A stretch of 64,000 nt of DNA, from NCBI GenBank assembly GCA_018434945.1, contig JAHDOI010000028.1, positions 1 to 64,000 of the forward strand. Direction: 5' to 3'. Under the pieces are notes generated by a model. That model was not told where the DNA came from and ran no database searches. It saw only the letters and a program-made list of their open reading frames with translations. Source of the DNA: Selenomonadales bacterium (GTDB lineage: Bacteria; Bacillota; Negativicutes; Sporomusales; UBA7701). The position numbers were made by a program, and so were the translations under genes. Shown piece after piece: positions 39,881 to 50,429 of this stretch. The number at the start of each line of letters is the position of its first letter. Within the stretch, counting starts at the first letter, position 1.

Positions 39881-41098
39881 TCATCCTCCTTTGCCTCGTT
39901 GCCCGAACACGCCGGCGTGCAGGGCTCTGAGCGCCGCCGCGAGGTCGCCCGCGGCCACGATGCCCGATACGGCGTACGGGCCGCTGAAGGTCTGCAGGAC
40001 GCCGATGCGGGCCTGGCGGAGCAGGTCGACGAAGCTGTTGACGACAGCCGCCGCCGGGGACGAGCAGCCGATGAGCGATATCTTGGCGCAGTCTTCGGCT
40101 TTGACGGCGACGCTGAGGCCCGCGGCGGCGGCCTGGTCGGCGGCAAGGTCGATGTCGGCCCGGCCGGCGATGATTTCTACGCCCTGCGGGGTCAGGTTGA
40201 TGAGGTCGGCGTCGAGGCCGGCGGCCGCCAGGCGGCCCAGTACGGCTGCGCCTGCCCCCCCTTTTCCCCAGGTCAATCTGATGATGCCGTAGCCGCTTTT
40301 GTGGGCCAGGCCGACGGCTACGCGGCCCCGCAGGCGCTCGATCGTTCCGTCCCGGCCGCCTGTCACGAGGGTGCCCTCGGCTTCGCCGGCGGTGTTTCTG
40401 ATCCTGAGCGGCAGGCCGTGGCGGAGGGCGATCTCGACGGCGCGGGGATGGATGACCTTGGCCCCCTGGATGGCCAGCTGGTAAGCTTCTTCGTAGGATA
40501 TGACGGGGATGGTGCCGGCCTCCGGCACGACCCGAGGGTCGGCGGTCATGATGCCGTCGACGTCGGTGTAGATTTCTGCCGCCTCGGCTTTGACGGCCGC
40601 CGCGAGAGCCGCGGCGCTCGTGTCGCTGCCGCCGCGGCCGAGGGTGGTGATCTCGCCGGCCTCGCTGACGCCCTGGAAGCCGGCGACGACTACGATCCGG
40701 CCGGCGGCGAGGTGGCCGGTCGCGCCCCTGGGGTCGATGCGGATTATCTGGGCGTCGCCGTGGGCGGGGGTGGTGATGATGCCCGCCTGCTGGCCGGTGA
40801 GGAAGACGGCGTCGATGCCGGCGGTCTTCAGGGCGCCGACGACGATCACGCCGGCGACGATTTCGCCGCAGACCATGATGAGGTCTTGTTCGCGCTTGCC
40901 GATGGCGGGGCATTCCTCTTTCGCCAGGGTGAGGAGGGTGTCGGTGGCGTAGGGTTCCCCGGCCCGCCCCAGGGCGGACACGACGACGAGCGGCGCGCAG
41001 CCGGCCGCCTTGGCGGCGGTTATCCTCGCCACGACCTGCCGGCGGCGCTCGGCGGTGCTGACGGATGTGCCGCCGAATTTCTGGACGAGTATCCTCAT
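39881..41098 (-). CDS. lysC: Aspartate kinase (DapG-like)
   Basis: The 405-residue protein starts with VQKFGGTSV, the aspartokinase signature, and has GRGGSDTSA and TDVDGIMTADPR for nucleotide and aspartate binding. The last 130 residues form two ACT domains, although this part is more diverged than usual (ISLIGCSSPAAAVV), so allosteric control may be changed. The product is aspartyl phosphate. It lies between asd and dapA with gaps of 11 and two bases, the same order as asd-dapG-dapA in B. subtilis. Confidence 0.92.
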   Translation of the reverse strand: MRILVQKFGGTSVSTAERRRQVVARITAAKAAGCAPLVVVSALGRAGEPYATDTLLTLAKEECPAIGKREQDLIMVCGEIVAGVIVVGALKTAGIDAVFLTGQQAGIITTPAHGDAQIIRIDPRGATGHLAAGRIVVVAGFQGVSEAGEITTLGRGGSDTSAAALAAAVKAEAAEIYTDVDGIMTADPRVVPEAGTIPVISYEEAYQLAIQGAKVIHPRAVEIALRHGLPLRIRNTAGEAEGTLVTGGRDGTIERLRGRVAVGLAHKSGYGIIRLTWGKGGAGAAVLGRLAAAGLDADLINLTPQGVEIIAGRADIDLAADQAAAAGLSVAVKAEDCAKISLIGCSSPAAAVVNSFVDLLRQARIGVLQTFSGPYAVSGIVAAGDLAAALRALHAGVFGQRGKGG

Positions 41099-41109
41099 GG
41101 CCCTCCCTC

Positions 41110-42135
41110 CTAGACGAGACTTCGGGCGATGAGCTGTTCGGCGATCTGGACGGCGTTGAGGGCGGCGCCTTTGCGGATCTGGTCGCCGACCACCCAGATG
41201 TTGAGCCCGGCCGGCACGGTGCGGTCCTCGCGGATGCGGCCGACGAATACTTCGTCGCGGCCGGCGGTGAAGGCCGGCATGGGGTAAATCTGGCGGTCGG
41301 GCTCGTCGAGGACCGACACGCCGGGGGCGGCGGCCAGTATCCGGCGCGCTTCCTCTACCGGGAGTTTGCGCCCGGTTTCGAGGTTGAGGAATTCGGAGTG
41401 GCTGCGCAGGACGGGGGCCCTCACCGTGGTGGCGGTGATGGGCAGCGACGGCAGGTGCATGATTTTGCGCGTCTCGAGCACCAGTTTCATTTCTTCTTTG
41501 GTGTAGCCCTCGTCTTCGAAGATGTCGATCTGGGGAATGAGGTTGAAGGCGATGGGGTAGTGCGCGCCGAGGGCGGCCACCGGCAGGATGGCTGCCGAGG
41601 GCTGGCGCCCGTCCAGCAGTTCGCGCAGTTGGCCGTTCAGCTCTTCGACAGCCGCTTTGCCGGCTCCCGATACGGCCTGGCAGGTGGAAACTATGACCCG
41701 TTTGAGTCCGGCGTGCTGGTGGATGGGGTTGATGGCCAGGGCCATGATGATGGTGGAGCAGTTAGGATTGGCGATGATGCCGTTGTGGTCGGCGAGGTCG
41801 CCGATGTTGACCTCGGGCACGATCAGCGGCACGTCCGGGTCGAGGCGGAAGGCGCTGCTGTTGTCGATAACCACCGCGCCCGCCTTGACCGCTTCCGGAG
41901 CGAGGACCTTGCTGATGGGGCCGCCGGCGAAGAAGGCGATCTGGATGTCGCGGAAGGCTTCGGGTGTGGCTTCCTCGACGATGTGGTCGCCGCCCCGGAA
42001 TGTGACGGTCGTGCCCACTTCGAGGGCGAGCAGCTTGAGTTTCCCCACGGGAAAATCGCGGCTGGCGAGGATGTCGAGCAGTTCGGTGCCGACAGCGCCC
42101 GTGGCCCCCAGGATGGCTACATTGAATTTCTCCAT
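41110..42135 (-). CDS. asd: Aspartate-semialdehyde dehydrogenase
   Basis: The 341-residue protein has the NADP loop LGATGAVGTEL at residues 9-19, the catalytic cysteine in NPNCST near residue 128, and the AVSGAGKAAVEEL block. The late histidine needed for catalysis is in the TVRAPVLRSHSE region. It converts aspartyl phosphate to aspartate semialdehyde. The ATG follows AAAGGGGG. A sigma-54 promoter stands about 60-75 bases upstream, an unusual control for a biosynthetic gene. Confidence 0.93.
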   Translation of the reverse strand: MEKFNVAILGATGAVGTELLDILASRDFPVGKLKLLALEVGTTVTFRGGDHIVEEATPEAFRDIQIAFFAGGPISKVLAPEAVKAGAVVIDNSSAFRLDPDVPLIVPEVNIGDLADHNGIIANPNCSTIIMALAINPIHQHAGLKRVIVSTCQAVSGAGKAAVEELNGQLRELLDGRQPSAAILPVAALGAHYPIAFNLIPQIDIFEDEGYTKEEMKLVLETRKIMHLPSLPITATTVRAPVLRSHSEFLNLETGRKLPVEEARRILAAAPGVSVLDEPDRQIYPMPAFTAGRDEVFVGRIREDRTVPAGLNIWVVGDQIRKGAALNAVQIAEQLIARSLV

Positions 42136-42193
42136 TCATATCCCCCTTTGTACCCGCATTACGAAATTGAATAAAACGCCGTCCTTTTTGTAA

Positions 42194-42209
42194 CGCAATA
42201 TCCGTGCCA
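42194..42209 (-). promoter_or_regulatory. Sigma-54 promoter upstream of asd
   Basis: On the minus strand TGGCACG, four bases, then TTGC gives a near-consensus -24/-12 element. The expected start is about 48 bases before asd. Confidence 0.8.
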
Positions 42210-42260
42210 GGGGCACCGAGCCCTTTCCCGGCGGGCATCGGGGGCAAACCGGCCTGCAGG

Positions 42261-42276
42261 GATAATTTCAATTATC
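42261..42276. promoter_or_regulatory. Palindromic candidate enhancer site 1
   Basis: GATAATT and AATTATC form a perfect 7-bp inverted repeat around TC, between the asd sigma-54 promoter and the divergent activator gene. Confidence 0.45.
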
Positions 42277-42323
42277 GGAATAAAAGTCCCGCAGAGCCCG
42301 CTATTGCCCATTCGGAAAAATTA

Positions 42324-42339
42324 CGTTTTTTGAAAAACG
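42324..42339. promoter_or_regulatory. Palindromic candidate enhancer site 2
   Basis: CGTTTTT and AAAAACG form a perfect 7-bp inverted repeat around TG, with the same 7-2-7 layout as site 1 but a different sequence. Confidence 0.35.
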
Positions 42340-42400
42340 GAAAGGGATTTTCTGTCTCGGCAGCAAAGTATTAGGGGATATTTTCCTTCGGGAGGTTGTC

Positions 42401-44095
42401 ATGCCGCTTAAAGTCGCTATCGTTGGATCGGAGCGCCAGTGCCTGCTGCTGCTGGATCACTTGGCCGACCAGGACGAACTGAGCGTGTGCGGCGCGCTGC
42501 CGCTGCCGTGCGAGGCGCTGGCCGCCAAGCGCTTCGGGCCTCACCGCGCCCTGGTGGCCGCGTCGTGGGAGGAACTGGCCGACCGGGGCCCGGAGGCGGT
42601 GTTCAGCTTCGTGCCGCTATCCGAGCTCCCCGCGGGCTGGCCGCCGGCCGGCGTGGAGCTGGTCGGCTTCCACACCACCCATGCGCTGAGCAGCCTGTTG
42701 AGCTTTCTGGCGCGCCAGCTGACCCACTGCGAGGAACAGCGGGTGAAGTATCTCAGCGCCCTGAACGCCGTCACCGAGGGCATCCAGATCATGAATGAGG
42801 CGGGGATCATCGAGTACATCAACCCGGCATTTTCGACGATCACCGGCATCCATCCGTCGGAGCGCATCGGAACGAATGTTTTTCAGGTATCGCCGGACGG
42901 CGCGGCCGTGCGCGTGCTGCTTTCCGGGAAGGCCGCCACCGGAGTCCGCAACCAGGCAGTGGGGTCGTGCGCCGACGTCATCTCGAACGGAGCGCCGATC
43001 TTTATGGCCGGGACGCTGCGCGGGGCGGTGGTCGCCTTCCAGGAGGTGACCGATATCATGCGCCTGTCGGAAGAGCTGAGCAACACGAAGGCGCTGGTGG
43101 AGTCGCTGAGCCGCGAGCTGGGGTCTGCCAAGTACACGTTCGCCGATATGATCGGCGCCAACCGCAAGGTGCTTGAGGCGATAAACTTAAGCAAACGGGC
43201 GGCGAAGAACGATTCGACGGTGCTGATAACCGGCGAAAGCGGCACAGGCAAGGAGATCGCCGCCAACGCCATCCATCACGCCAGCCCCCGCTGGAATAAG
43301 CCGTTCATCACCGTGAACTGCGCCTCGATCCCAGAGTCGCTGCTGGAGAGCGAGCTTTTCGGGCACGAGAAGGGAGCGTTTACGGGCGCCCATAAGGCCA
43401 AAGCCGGCAAGTTCGAGCTGGCCAACGGCGGGACGATTTTCCTCGACGAGATCGGCGACCTGAGTTTCAGCACCCAGGCCAAGCTGCTGCGGGTGTTGCA
43501 GGAGAAGGAGGTCGAGCGGATCGGCAGCAACCAGCGGCAGGCGGTGAACGTCAAGATCCTTGCCGCAACGAACAGGAACCTGCAGAGCATGGTGGCCAAA
43601 GGGCTGTTCCGGGAGGATCTTTACTACCGACTGCAGGTGATAAACGTCACCCTACCGCCGCTGCGCGACCGCAAGGACGATATCCCGCTGCTTGTCGACC
43701 ATATCCTCCGCAGGGTGTGCCAGGAGTCGGGGCGTCCGACCCTGCGGATGAGCGCGGGCAGCCTCGAGCTGCTGCTGACCCATTCGTGGCCCGGCAATAT
43801 CCGCGAGCTGCAGAACGCGCTGACGCGGGCGGTGACGATCTGCGACGGCGATACGCTCCTGCCGGGACATTTCCGGTTTTTGTCCCCCGGCGCGTCCGGC
43901 GAGGCTCAACCGGGCGACGAACCCGTCCGGACGCTGCAGGAGGTGGAGAAGGCGATGCTGGTAAGGGCGCTGAAGAAGCACGGCTGGTCGACGGCCGGAA
44001 AAAAAGCGCCGCCCAGGAGCTCGGAATCGCTCTGGGGACGCTTTATTACAAGATCAAGCAGTATCAGCTCGGCAAGTGACGCCGGCCAGGATTAG
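42401..44095 (+). CDS. Sigma-54 dependent activator with N-terminal Rossmann-like region; 3' frameshift
   Basis: The ATG follows GGGAGG. Residues 1-100 ([17 protein letters not shown] and so on) look like a Rossmann-type sensor, then a PAS domain (about 115-220), then the AAA+ domain with GESGTGKE near 280 and GAFTGA near 325. After residue 530 the frame as read gives an unnatural tail. In the -1 frame after AAAAAAA at 43999-44005 the sequence reads [20 protein letters not shown], a normal Fis helix-turn-helix, ending at a TGA at 44079. So the DNA-binding end is lost unless frameshifting occurs. It is divergent from the asd operon and likely activates it. Confidence 0.88.
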   Translation: MPLKVAIVGSERQCLLLLDHLADQDELSVCGALPLPCEALAAKRFGPHRALVAASWEELADRGPEAVFSFVPLSELPAGWPPAGVELVGFHTTHALSSLLSFLARQLTHCEEQRVKYLSALNAVTEGIQIMNEAGIIEYINPAFSTITGIHPSERIGTNVFQVSPDGAAVRVLLSGKAATGVRNQAVGSCADVISNGAPIFMAGTLRGAVVAFQEVTDIMRLSEELSNTKALVESLSRELGSAKYTFADMIGANRKVLEAINLSKRAAKNDSTVLITGESGTGKEIAANAIHHASPRWNKPFITVNCASIPESLLESELFGHEKGAFTGAHKAKAGKFELANGGTIFLDEIGDLSFSTQAKLLRVLQEKEVERIGSNQRQAVNVKILAATNRNLQSMVAKGLFREDLYYRLQVINVTLPPLRDRKDDIPLLVDHILRRVCQESGRPTLRMSAGSLELLLTHSWPGNIRELQNALTRAVTICDGDTLLPGHFRFLSPGASGEAQPGDEPVRTLQEVEKAMLVRALKKHGWSTAGKKAPPRSSESLWGRFITRSSSISSASDAGQD

Positions 44096-44658
44096 ACCCA
44101 AAGGTCGCGCCGGCTGGTGCTGACGGCGTAGATGCCGTTGCCGATGGCGCAGGCCACGTCGTCGGCCGTGCGGATGAGGCCGCCGGCGAGGACGGGGATG
44201 TCGGTCTCGCGGATGATCTCGCGGACGATCGCCGCCGGTACGAGGGCGGGGAGGATTTCGACCGCGTCGGGTTTGAAGCCTTTGAGCATGTGTATCCCTG
44301 TGCGCAGCGATTCGGAGTCCATGAGGAAGAGGCGCTGGATGACGAGCAGTCCTTCTTCGCGGGCGATTTTGCCGAGATGGGGTTTTGTGGTGATGAGGGC
44401 CGGCATGCCGGTGCGGGCGAGGAACCTGATGCCCGACTTGTCTTTGCCGATCCCTTCGAACAGGTCGAGATGGACGATAAGCTGCTTTTTGCATTCCTGG
44501 CCGCGGCGCACCAGCCGCGGCAGTTCGTTTATGTCGCCGAACAGGACGATGACGGCCGGAGCGCCGGTGCGCATCGCCGCCTCGAAGTCTTCGCCCGACC
44601 GGGCCGCGGGAATGACGGCCCCTTTCCTTATCAGGGCGGCGATCGCCATTCGGGCCAT
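44092..44658 (-). CDS. glpP: Glycerol-3-phosphate responsive antiterminator GlpP
   Basis: The ATG at 44658, after GGGGTGGAAAGC, gives 188 residues of a TIM-barrel-like RNA-binding regulator. Conserved blocks are [36 protein letters not shown], a [13 protein letters not shown] segment and the [15 protein letters not shown] ending. GlpP binds glycerol-3-phosphate and lets RNA polymerase pass terminators in glp leaders. It is the last gene of the glp set, 51 bases after glpC. Candidate targets are the hairpins at 48791-48841 and 51252-51295. Confidence 0.93.
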   Translation of the reverse strand: MARMAIAALIRKGAVIPAARSGEDFEAAMRTGAPAVIVLFGDINELPRLVRRGQECKKQLIVHLDLFEGIGKDKSGIRFLARTGMPALITTKPHLGKIAREEGLLVIQRLFLMDSESLRTGIHMLKGFKPDAVEILPALVPAAIVREIIRETDIPVLAGGLIRTADDVACAIGNGIYAVSTSRRDLWV

Positions 44659-44709
44659 GCTTTCCACCCCTCTCTTGCCGCGCGTGCGGGTCAATGGGGG
44701 AAACGGGGG

Positions 44710-45915
44710 TTACAGTTTATATTCGGGTTCGTAAGCTTTTCTTATGACTGAAATGGGGTGAAGCACCTTCGCGCCGGTGCCGTGGGCGATCTGCAGCCGG
44801 CACGTCCCGCAGTCGGCAAGGACGGCGTCGGCAGGTGCGGCTTTTATCTTCGCGAACAGTTCCTGACCGATGGCCATGGAGATGTCGTAGCGGTCGGCTT
44901 TGAAGCCGTAGCTGCCGGCGATGCCGCAGCAGCCGGCGTCCAGGTCGGTGACGGCGACGCCGGGCAGGACGGAAAGGAGTTCGAGGGCCGGCCGGCCGAT
45001 GCCCTGGGCGCGCAGGTGGCAGGGGGCGTGGTAGAGGTATTTGCCGCCGGCGGGCGTGAAGGCGGTGTTGAGCCGTCCCCGGTCGTGAAGCTCGAGGAGG
45101 AATTCCATGGCGTCGTAGGTGCGGGCGGCGACTTCGCCGGCGCCGTCGGCGCCGAACAGTTCGCCGTATTCCTGTTTTATCATCAGGCCGCAGCTGGTGC
45201 AGGCGGTGAGGATGGGGATGCCCTGGCGGGCGTAGTCGGCGAGGGCGGCGAGGTTGCGCTTCGCGGCTGCCGCCGCTTCTTCGAGGTAGCCGCCGGTGAC
45301 GAGCGGCACGCCGCAGCAGGCGAGGCCGGGCGGGACGATGACCTGGTGGCGGTTGGCCTGGAGGACGGCGATGAGGTCGAGGCCGACCTGGGGGGCGTTG
45401 TAGTTGATGAAGCAGCCGGGGAAGAAGACGACTTTGTCGGCAAAGGGCTGCTGGCGGAGTTTGCCGTACTGCCTGAGGAATGTGCGGGGGGCGTAGCGCG
45501 GCAGCGGCCGGCTGCCCGAGATGCCGATGGCTTTTAGCATCTGGCGGGTGACGGGGTTGGCCATGCCGAGGTTTGTGAGGGGTTGGCCGGGCATGGCGAG
45601 TTTGGCCATGTGCTCGCCGTGGGCGAGAATCCAGTCGCGCAGGCGGCGGCCGTGCTTCTTGACGTGCTCGGCCCTGGCCCGCATGTTGAGCGCCGCCACC
45701 GGCACGCCGGAGGGGCAGGTGATGTCGCAGTTCTTGCAGTTTGTGCAGTAGGCGAGCGCCGCGTCGGTGGGGGCTCCCGCTTTGCGGAAGCGTTCGGCGG
45801 CCGGTCCGGCCATCTTGGGGCCGGGGAAATCGCGCACGACGGCGGCGACGGGGCAGAGGGCGGTGCAGGAGGCGCACGCCGTGCAGGCGTCGATGTTATT
45901 ATTACACGTTTTCAC
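44710..45915 (-). CDS. glpC: Anaerobic glycerol-3-phosphate dehydrogenase subunit C
   Basis: A GTG at 45915 behind GGGAGGAATAGCC gives 401 residues; it lies inside the end of glpB by 14 bases. Two ferredoxin motifs, CTACASCTALCP and CTNCKNCDITCP, open the protein. Two CCG domains follow (around PGLACCGVPL and DAGCCGIAG). It links GlpAB to the membrane and hands electrons to menaquinone. A reading frame reaching further upstream is the shadow of glpB. Confidence 0.92.
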   Translation of the reverse strand: MKTCNNNIDACTACASCTALCPVAAVVRDFPGPKMAGPAAERFRKAGAPTDAALAYCTNCKNCDITCPSGVPVAALNMRARAEHVKKHGRRLRDWILAHGEHMAKLAMPGQPLTNLGMANPVTRQMLKAIGISGSRPLPRYAPRTFLRQYGKLRQQPFADKVVFFPGCFINYNAPQVGLDLIAVLQANRHQVIVPPGLACCGVPLVTGGYLEEAAAAAKRNLAALADYARQGIPILTACTSCGLMIKQEYGELFGADGAGEVAARTYDAMEFLLELHDRGRLNTAFTPAGGKYLYHAPCHLRAQGIGRPALELLSVLPGVAVTDLDAGCCGIAGSYGFKADRYDISMAIGQELFAKIKAAPADAVLADCGTCRLQIAHGTGAKVLHPISVIRKAYEPEYKL

Positions 45916-47173
45916 GGCTATTCCTCCCTGCCGCCACGCCGGCTTTGTAGCCGCTGACGAGAGCGACGCCGTTGCCGGATTTTTCGTAGCTGTAGTCGCA
46001 GCCGGCCAGGATGGCGCCGGCGAAACGGACGTTTTCGAGGAGGATCTGCCCATCGGCGCCCTCGGGCCGCAGCTCGCCGTCGGTCGCGACGCCGAATGCG
46101 GCGAAGGGCTGCGGCCCGGACGCGAGCAAACGGGACTCGCTCCAGGCCAGCTGGTCGGCGGGGACGGACAGGGGGAACTTGAATACGCTTTCGCGCGCGG
46201 CTCCGGCGAAGCTCTCCAGGCCGCCGCCGAGGAAGCCGCCGGTGGCGAAGACGAAGGAGCGGGCCCGGTAGCGGCGCTCGCGGTCAGCCTGGCCGGTGAC
46301 GATCGCCTGGCAGCGGCCCTGCCCGACTTCGGCCCGGACGACTGCGGCGTGTTCGAGGATGGCGACGCCCTGGCGCCTGAGGCGGGCGAGCAGCAGAGCG
46401 CGCAGCCGGAGGCCGGTGACGGCCGGCGGGGTGCCGGCGATTTCGACGAGCCGGCAGCCGGAGGCTTGCTCCAGTTCCTCCCACGCCGCGCAGCCAGGCT
46501 GTGTGCCCAGGACCGGCGGCATGACGACGAACCTGCCGGACGGGAGGCATTGTTTCATCCGGGCGGCGCACTCCGCGCGCCCCTCCCCGGTGTCGAGCAG
46601 GCGGGCGACGTCGAGGGCGGTGGCGTCGCGGCCGCCGGTTAAGCCGCAGTCGATGGTGACGACGCTGTAGTGTTTGTTGTAGCCTGGGCGGCGGGCCAGT
46701 CCCCGGGCGATCATTTCCGGCCGGTAGTCCTTGAGGCCGGCGAAACCGAGGATGACGATGCCGTCGGCAGCCGACACCCCGACGGTGTCCATCGTCCTGG
46801 GCACCAGGCAGGCCGGTTTGAGTGTCCCGGCGGCGGTGGGCAGCCAGCGGTTGGCTGCGAGCGAGCCGCAGTACGGATAGCCCTCCGCCGCGCACAGGGC
46901 GAGGAACCAGTCCGCAGCCTCCTGGACGGCCGGCAGGCCGAGTTTGCCGTAGGGGTGGCTTGCCGGCAGGGCGGCGATAGCCGCCGCCAGGTCGGTAACC
47001 GGGCGGCCGTCGGGACCGTACCCGAGGATGTCGATCGTGCCGCCGCCGATAGTGATGGCACCCGCCCCTTTTGCGGCCAGCAGCACCCGCGCGCCTTCGC
47101 CGGCGGCCGCGGCCGCGGCTGTCAGGCCGGCGAGGCCGGCGCCGACGACGATTACGTCATATTCCTTCATCAT
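45902..47173 (-). CDS. glpB: Anaerobic glycerol-3-phosphate dehydrogenase subunit B
   Basis: The start is one of two adjacent ATG codons at 47173 and 47170, the first six bases from GGAG, giving 423 residues. It has an FAD loop (DVIVVGAGLAGLTAAAAA), a GGGTIDILGYGPDGR segment and a final GLVSGYKAG-like ALVSGYKAGVAAG block typical of GlpB. It is the second flavin subunit of the anaerobic enzyme that turns glycerol-3-phosphate into dihydroxyacetone phosphate. It overlaps glpA by 17 bases and glpC by 14. Confidence 0.9.
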   Translation of the reverse strand: MMKEYDVIVVGAGLAGLTAAAAAAGEGARVLLAAKGAGAITIGGGTIDILGYGPDGRPVTDLAAAIAALPASHPYGKLGLPAVQEAADWFLALCAAEGYPYCGSLAANRWLPTAAGTLKPACLVPRTMDTVGVSAADGIVILGFAGLKDYRPEMIARGLARRPGYNKHYSVVTIDCGLTGGRDATALDVARLLDTGEGRAECAARMKQCLPSGRFVVMPPVLGTQPGCAAWEELEQASGCRLVEIAGTPPAVTGLRLRALLLARLRRQGVAILEHAAVVRAEVGQGRCQAIVTGQADRERRYRARSFVFATGGFLGGGLESFAGAARESVFKFPLSVPADQLAWSESRLLASGPQPFAAFGVATDGELRPEGADGQILLENVRFAGAILAGCDYSYEKSGNGVALVSGYKAGVAAGRNSRENV

Positions 47174-48758
47174 GCATCGCTCCATCTATATTGAGACTCG
47201 CGCCGTATATGCCGCGGAGCAGTTCTTCTTCCCTGAGCTGTTTGCCCCACAGGACGGGCCTGATGCCCGACCAGCGCTCCTCGAGGAAATCGCGGAGGAG
47301 TTCGGCCGCGCCTTTGTCGGCAAGGCCGGCGTCGCAGACGGCGGCGACGCTGCGGAAGCCGCAGAACGCCCCCTGGCAGGTGCCCATCCCCAACCGCGTG
47401 CGGCGGCGGATGTCGCTGAGGCCGTGGGTGGTGGCGCGGGCGGCGATCTCTTTTATTTCCGCCAGGGTGACGAGCTCGCACTCGCAGATCAGCGCCCGGT
47501 CGGCGGGATCGTCTTCGAGCCTCCGGACGACGGCTCCGAAGGCGTCGCCCAGCCTGGCGGCCGCGAGTTCGGCGCCGCCGGCGGGAAAGTATTTTTTCGC
47601 CATGGCCAGCAGTCCGGGCGCGGGGTCGGCGACGAGCGGCTCGCCGGCCGTGCGGCAGGGAGCGTCGATACCAAGGCGTTCGCAGGCGAGGTCGGCGGCT
47701 TTTTCGGCCATCAGCCGGTAGGTGGTGAGTTTGCCGCCGACGACGGTGATGAGGCCGTCAATGCCTTCGGCGCGGTGGTCGATGACGGCGAAGTTGCGGG
47801 AGGCGGCGCGGCCTTCGGCGGCGCTGTAGAGCGGGCGCGTGCCGGCGAAGGCGCGGAGGATGCGGTAGTCGGCGAGGTTTGTGAACAGTTCCTGGCCGAT
47901 GCGCAGAAGTTTGAGGACTTCGTCGCTGCGGGGGGCGGTGTCGTCGGGCCGGTCGGCGGCGACGGAGGTGGTGCCGAGGATGGTTACCGAGCCGTGGGGC
48001 ACGAAGATGTCGCCGTCCGACGGCGGGCGGAGGCGGTTGATGATGCGGCTGGTGAAACGGTGGTTGAAGGCGACGAGGGTGCCGCGGTCGGGTTTGACGT
48101 GGACGTCGGCGCCGGCGAGGGCGGCGACTTTGCCGACCCAGGAGCCGGCGGCGTTGATTACCAGGTCGCAGGGTATGGTGCGCGTCTCGCCGCTGAGGGC
48201 GTCGCGGACGGTGACGCCGGTGACTTTGCCGCCGTCGCGCTCGATGCCGATCGCTTCGGTGTAGGTGAGGACTTCGCCGCCGTGGCGGGCGGCGGCGGCG
48301 GCGTTCTGCCAGCACAGCCGGAAGCCGTCGATGGCGGCGTCGGGGACACGGTAGGCGGCGGCGATGCGCGGGGTGAGGTTGGGTTCGAGCCGCACCGCCT
48401 CCTGGGGGGCGAGCGGTGCGACCGGCAGGCCGAGCGCGCGGCAGGCGGCGAGCCACTGCTGTTCGAAGGCGGCGTCGTCTTCCGGCAGGCGGACGAAGAA
48501 GCCTTCGGTGTCTTCGACGCACTGGCCGGCGATTTTCCGCAGGATCCGGTTTTCGGCGACGCATTCCGCCGCCGATTCCGGGTCTTTGACGACATAGCGG
48601 CCGCCGCTGTGGAGCAGGCCGTGGAAGCGCGAACTCGTGCCGTGGGCCAGGTCGCGCTGCTCGAGCAGCACGGCTTTGACGCCCCGCATCGAAAGGTCGC
48701 GCAGGATGCCTGCGCCGGTTGCTCCGCCGCCGATGATGACGGCCTGCGTTTTTGTCAT
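47157..48758 (-). CDS. glpA: Anaerobic glycerol-3-phosphate dehydrogenase subunit A
   Basis: The ATG at 48758, after TGGGAGAAAC, gives 533 residues, close to the usual length. The FAD loop VIIGGGATGAGILRDLSMRG is at the start, with the DAO-type substrate domain with SSRFHGLLHSGGRYVVKDP. A C-terminal BFD-like [2Fe-2S] region (CECELV, then GTCQGAFC) is complete. It is the catalytic subunit. A long hairpin followed by T residues precedes the gene and is a likely GlpP target. Confidence 0.93.
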   Translation of the reverse strand: MTKTQAVIIGGGATGAGILRDLSMRGVKAVLLEQRDLAHGTSSRFHGLLHSGGRYVVKDPESAAECVAENRILRKIAGQCVEDTEGFFVRLPEDDAAFEQQWLAACRALGLPVAPLAPQEAVRLEPNLTPRIAAAYRVPDAAIDGFRLCWQNAAAAARHGGEVLTYTEAIGIERDGGKVTGVTVRDALSGETRTIPCDLVINAAGSWVGKVAALAGADVHVKPDRGTLVAFNHRFTSRIINRLRPPSDGDIFVPHGSVTILGTTSVAADRPDDTAPRSDEVLKLLRIGQELFTNLADYRILRAFAGTRPLYSAAEGRAASRNFAVIDHRAEGIDGLITVVGGKLTTYRLMAEKAADLACERLGIDAPCRTAGEPLVADPAPGLLAMAKKYFPAGGAELAAARLGDAFGAVVRRLEDDPADRALICECELVTLAEIKEIAARATTHGLSDIRRRTRLGMGTCQGAFCGFRSVAAVCDAGLADKGAAELLRDFLEERWSGIRPVLWGKQLREEELLRGIYGASLNIDGAMHDEGI

Positions 48759-48790
48759 GTTTCTCCCACTCCCGGTATCATTAGTTATTG

Positions 48791-48841
48791 AAAAAAAGGT
48801 AGAGAAGTCCCTTTGTCCTCGCGGCACAAAGGGACTTCTCT
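48791..48841 (-). terminator. Terminator/attenuator between glpK and glpA
   Basis: A perfect 16-bp stem (48801-48816 with 48826-48841) with a nine-base loop is followed on the minus strand by ACC and seven T. It lies 33 bases before glpA. The box TGAGAGAAGTCC spans its 5' side. Confidence 0.85.
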
Positions 48842-48867
48842 CATACTCCAGTCCCTGTTTTATGCTG

Positions 48868-50370
<1,503 letters not shown>

Positions 50371-50429
50371 CTACCTCCCATTGTATGCCATTGACAGGCT
50401 TCCGGTCAACATTTGCCGGTTTTTGTCCG

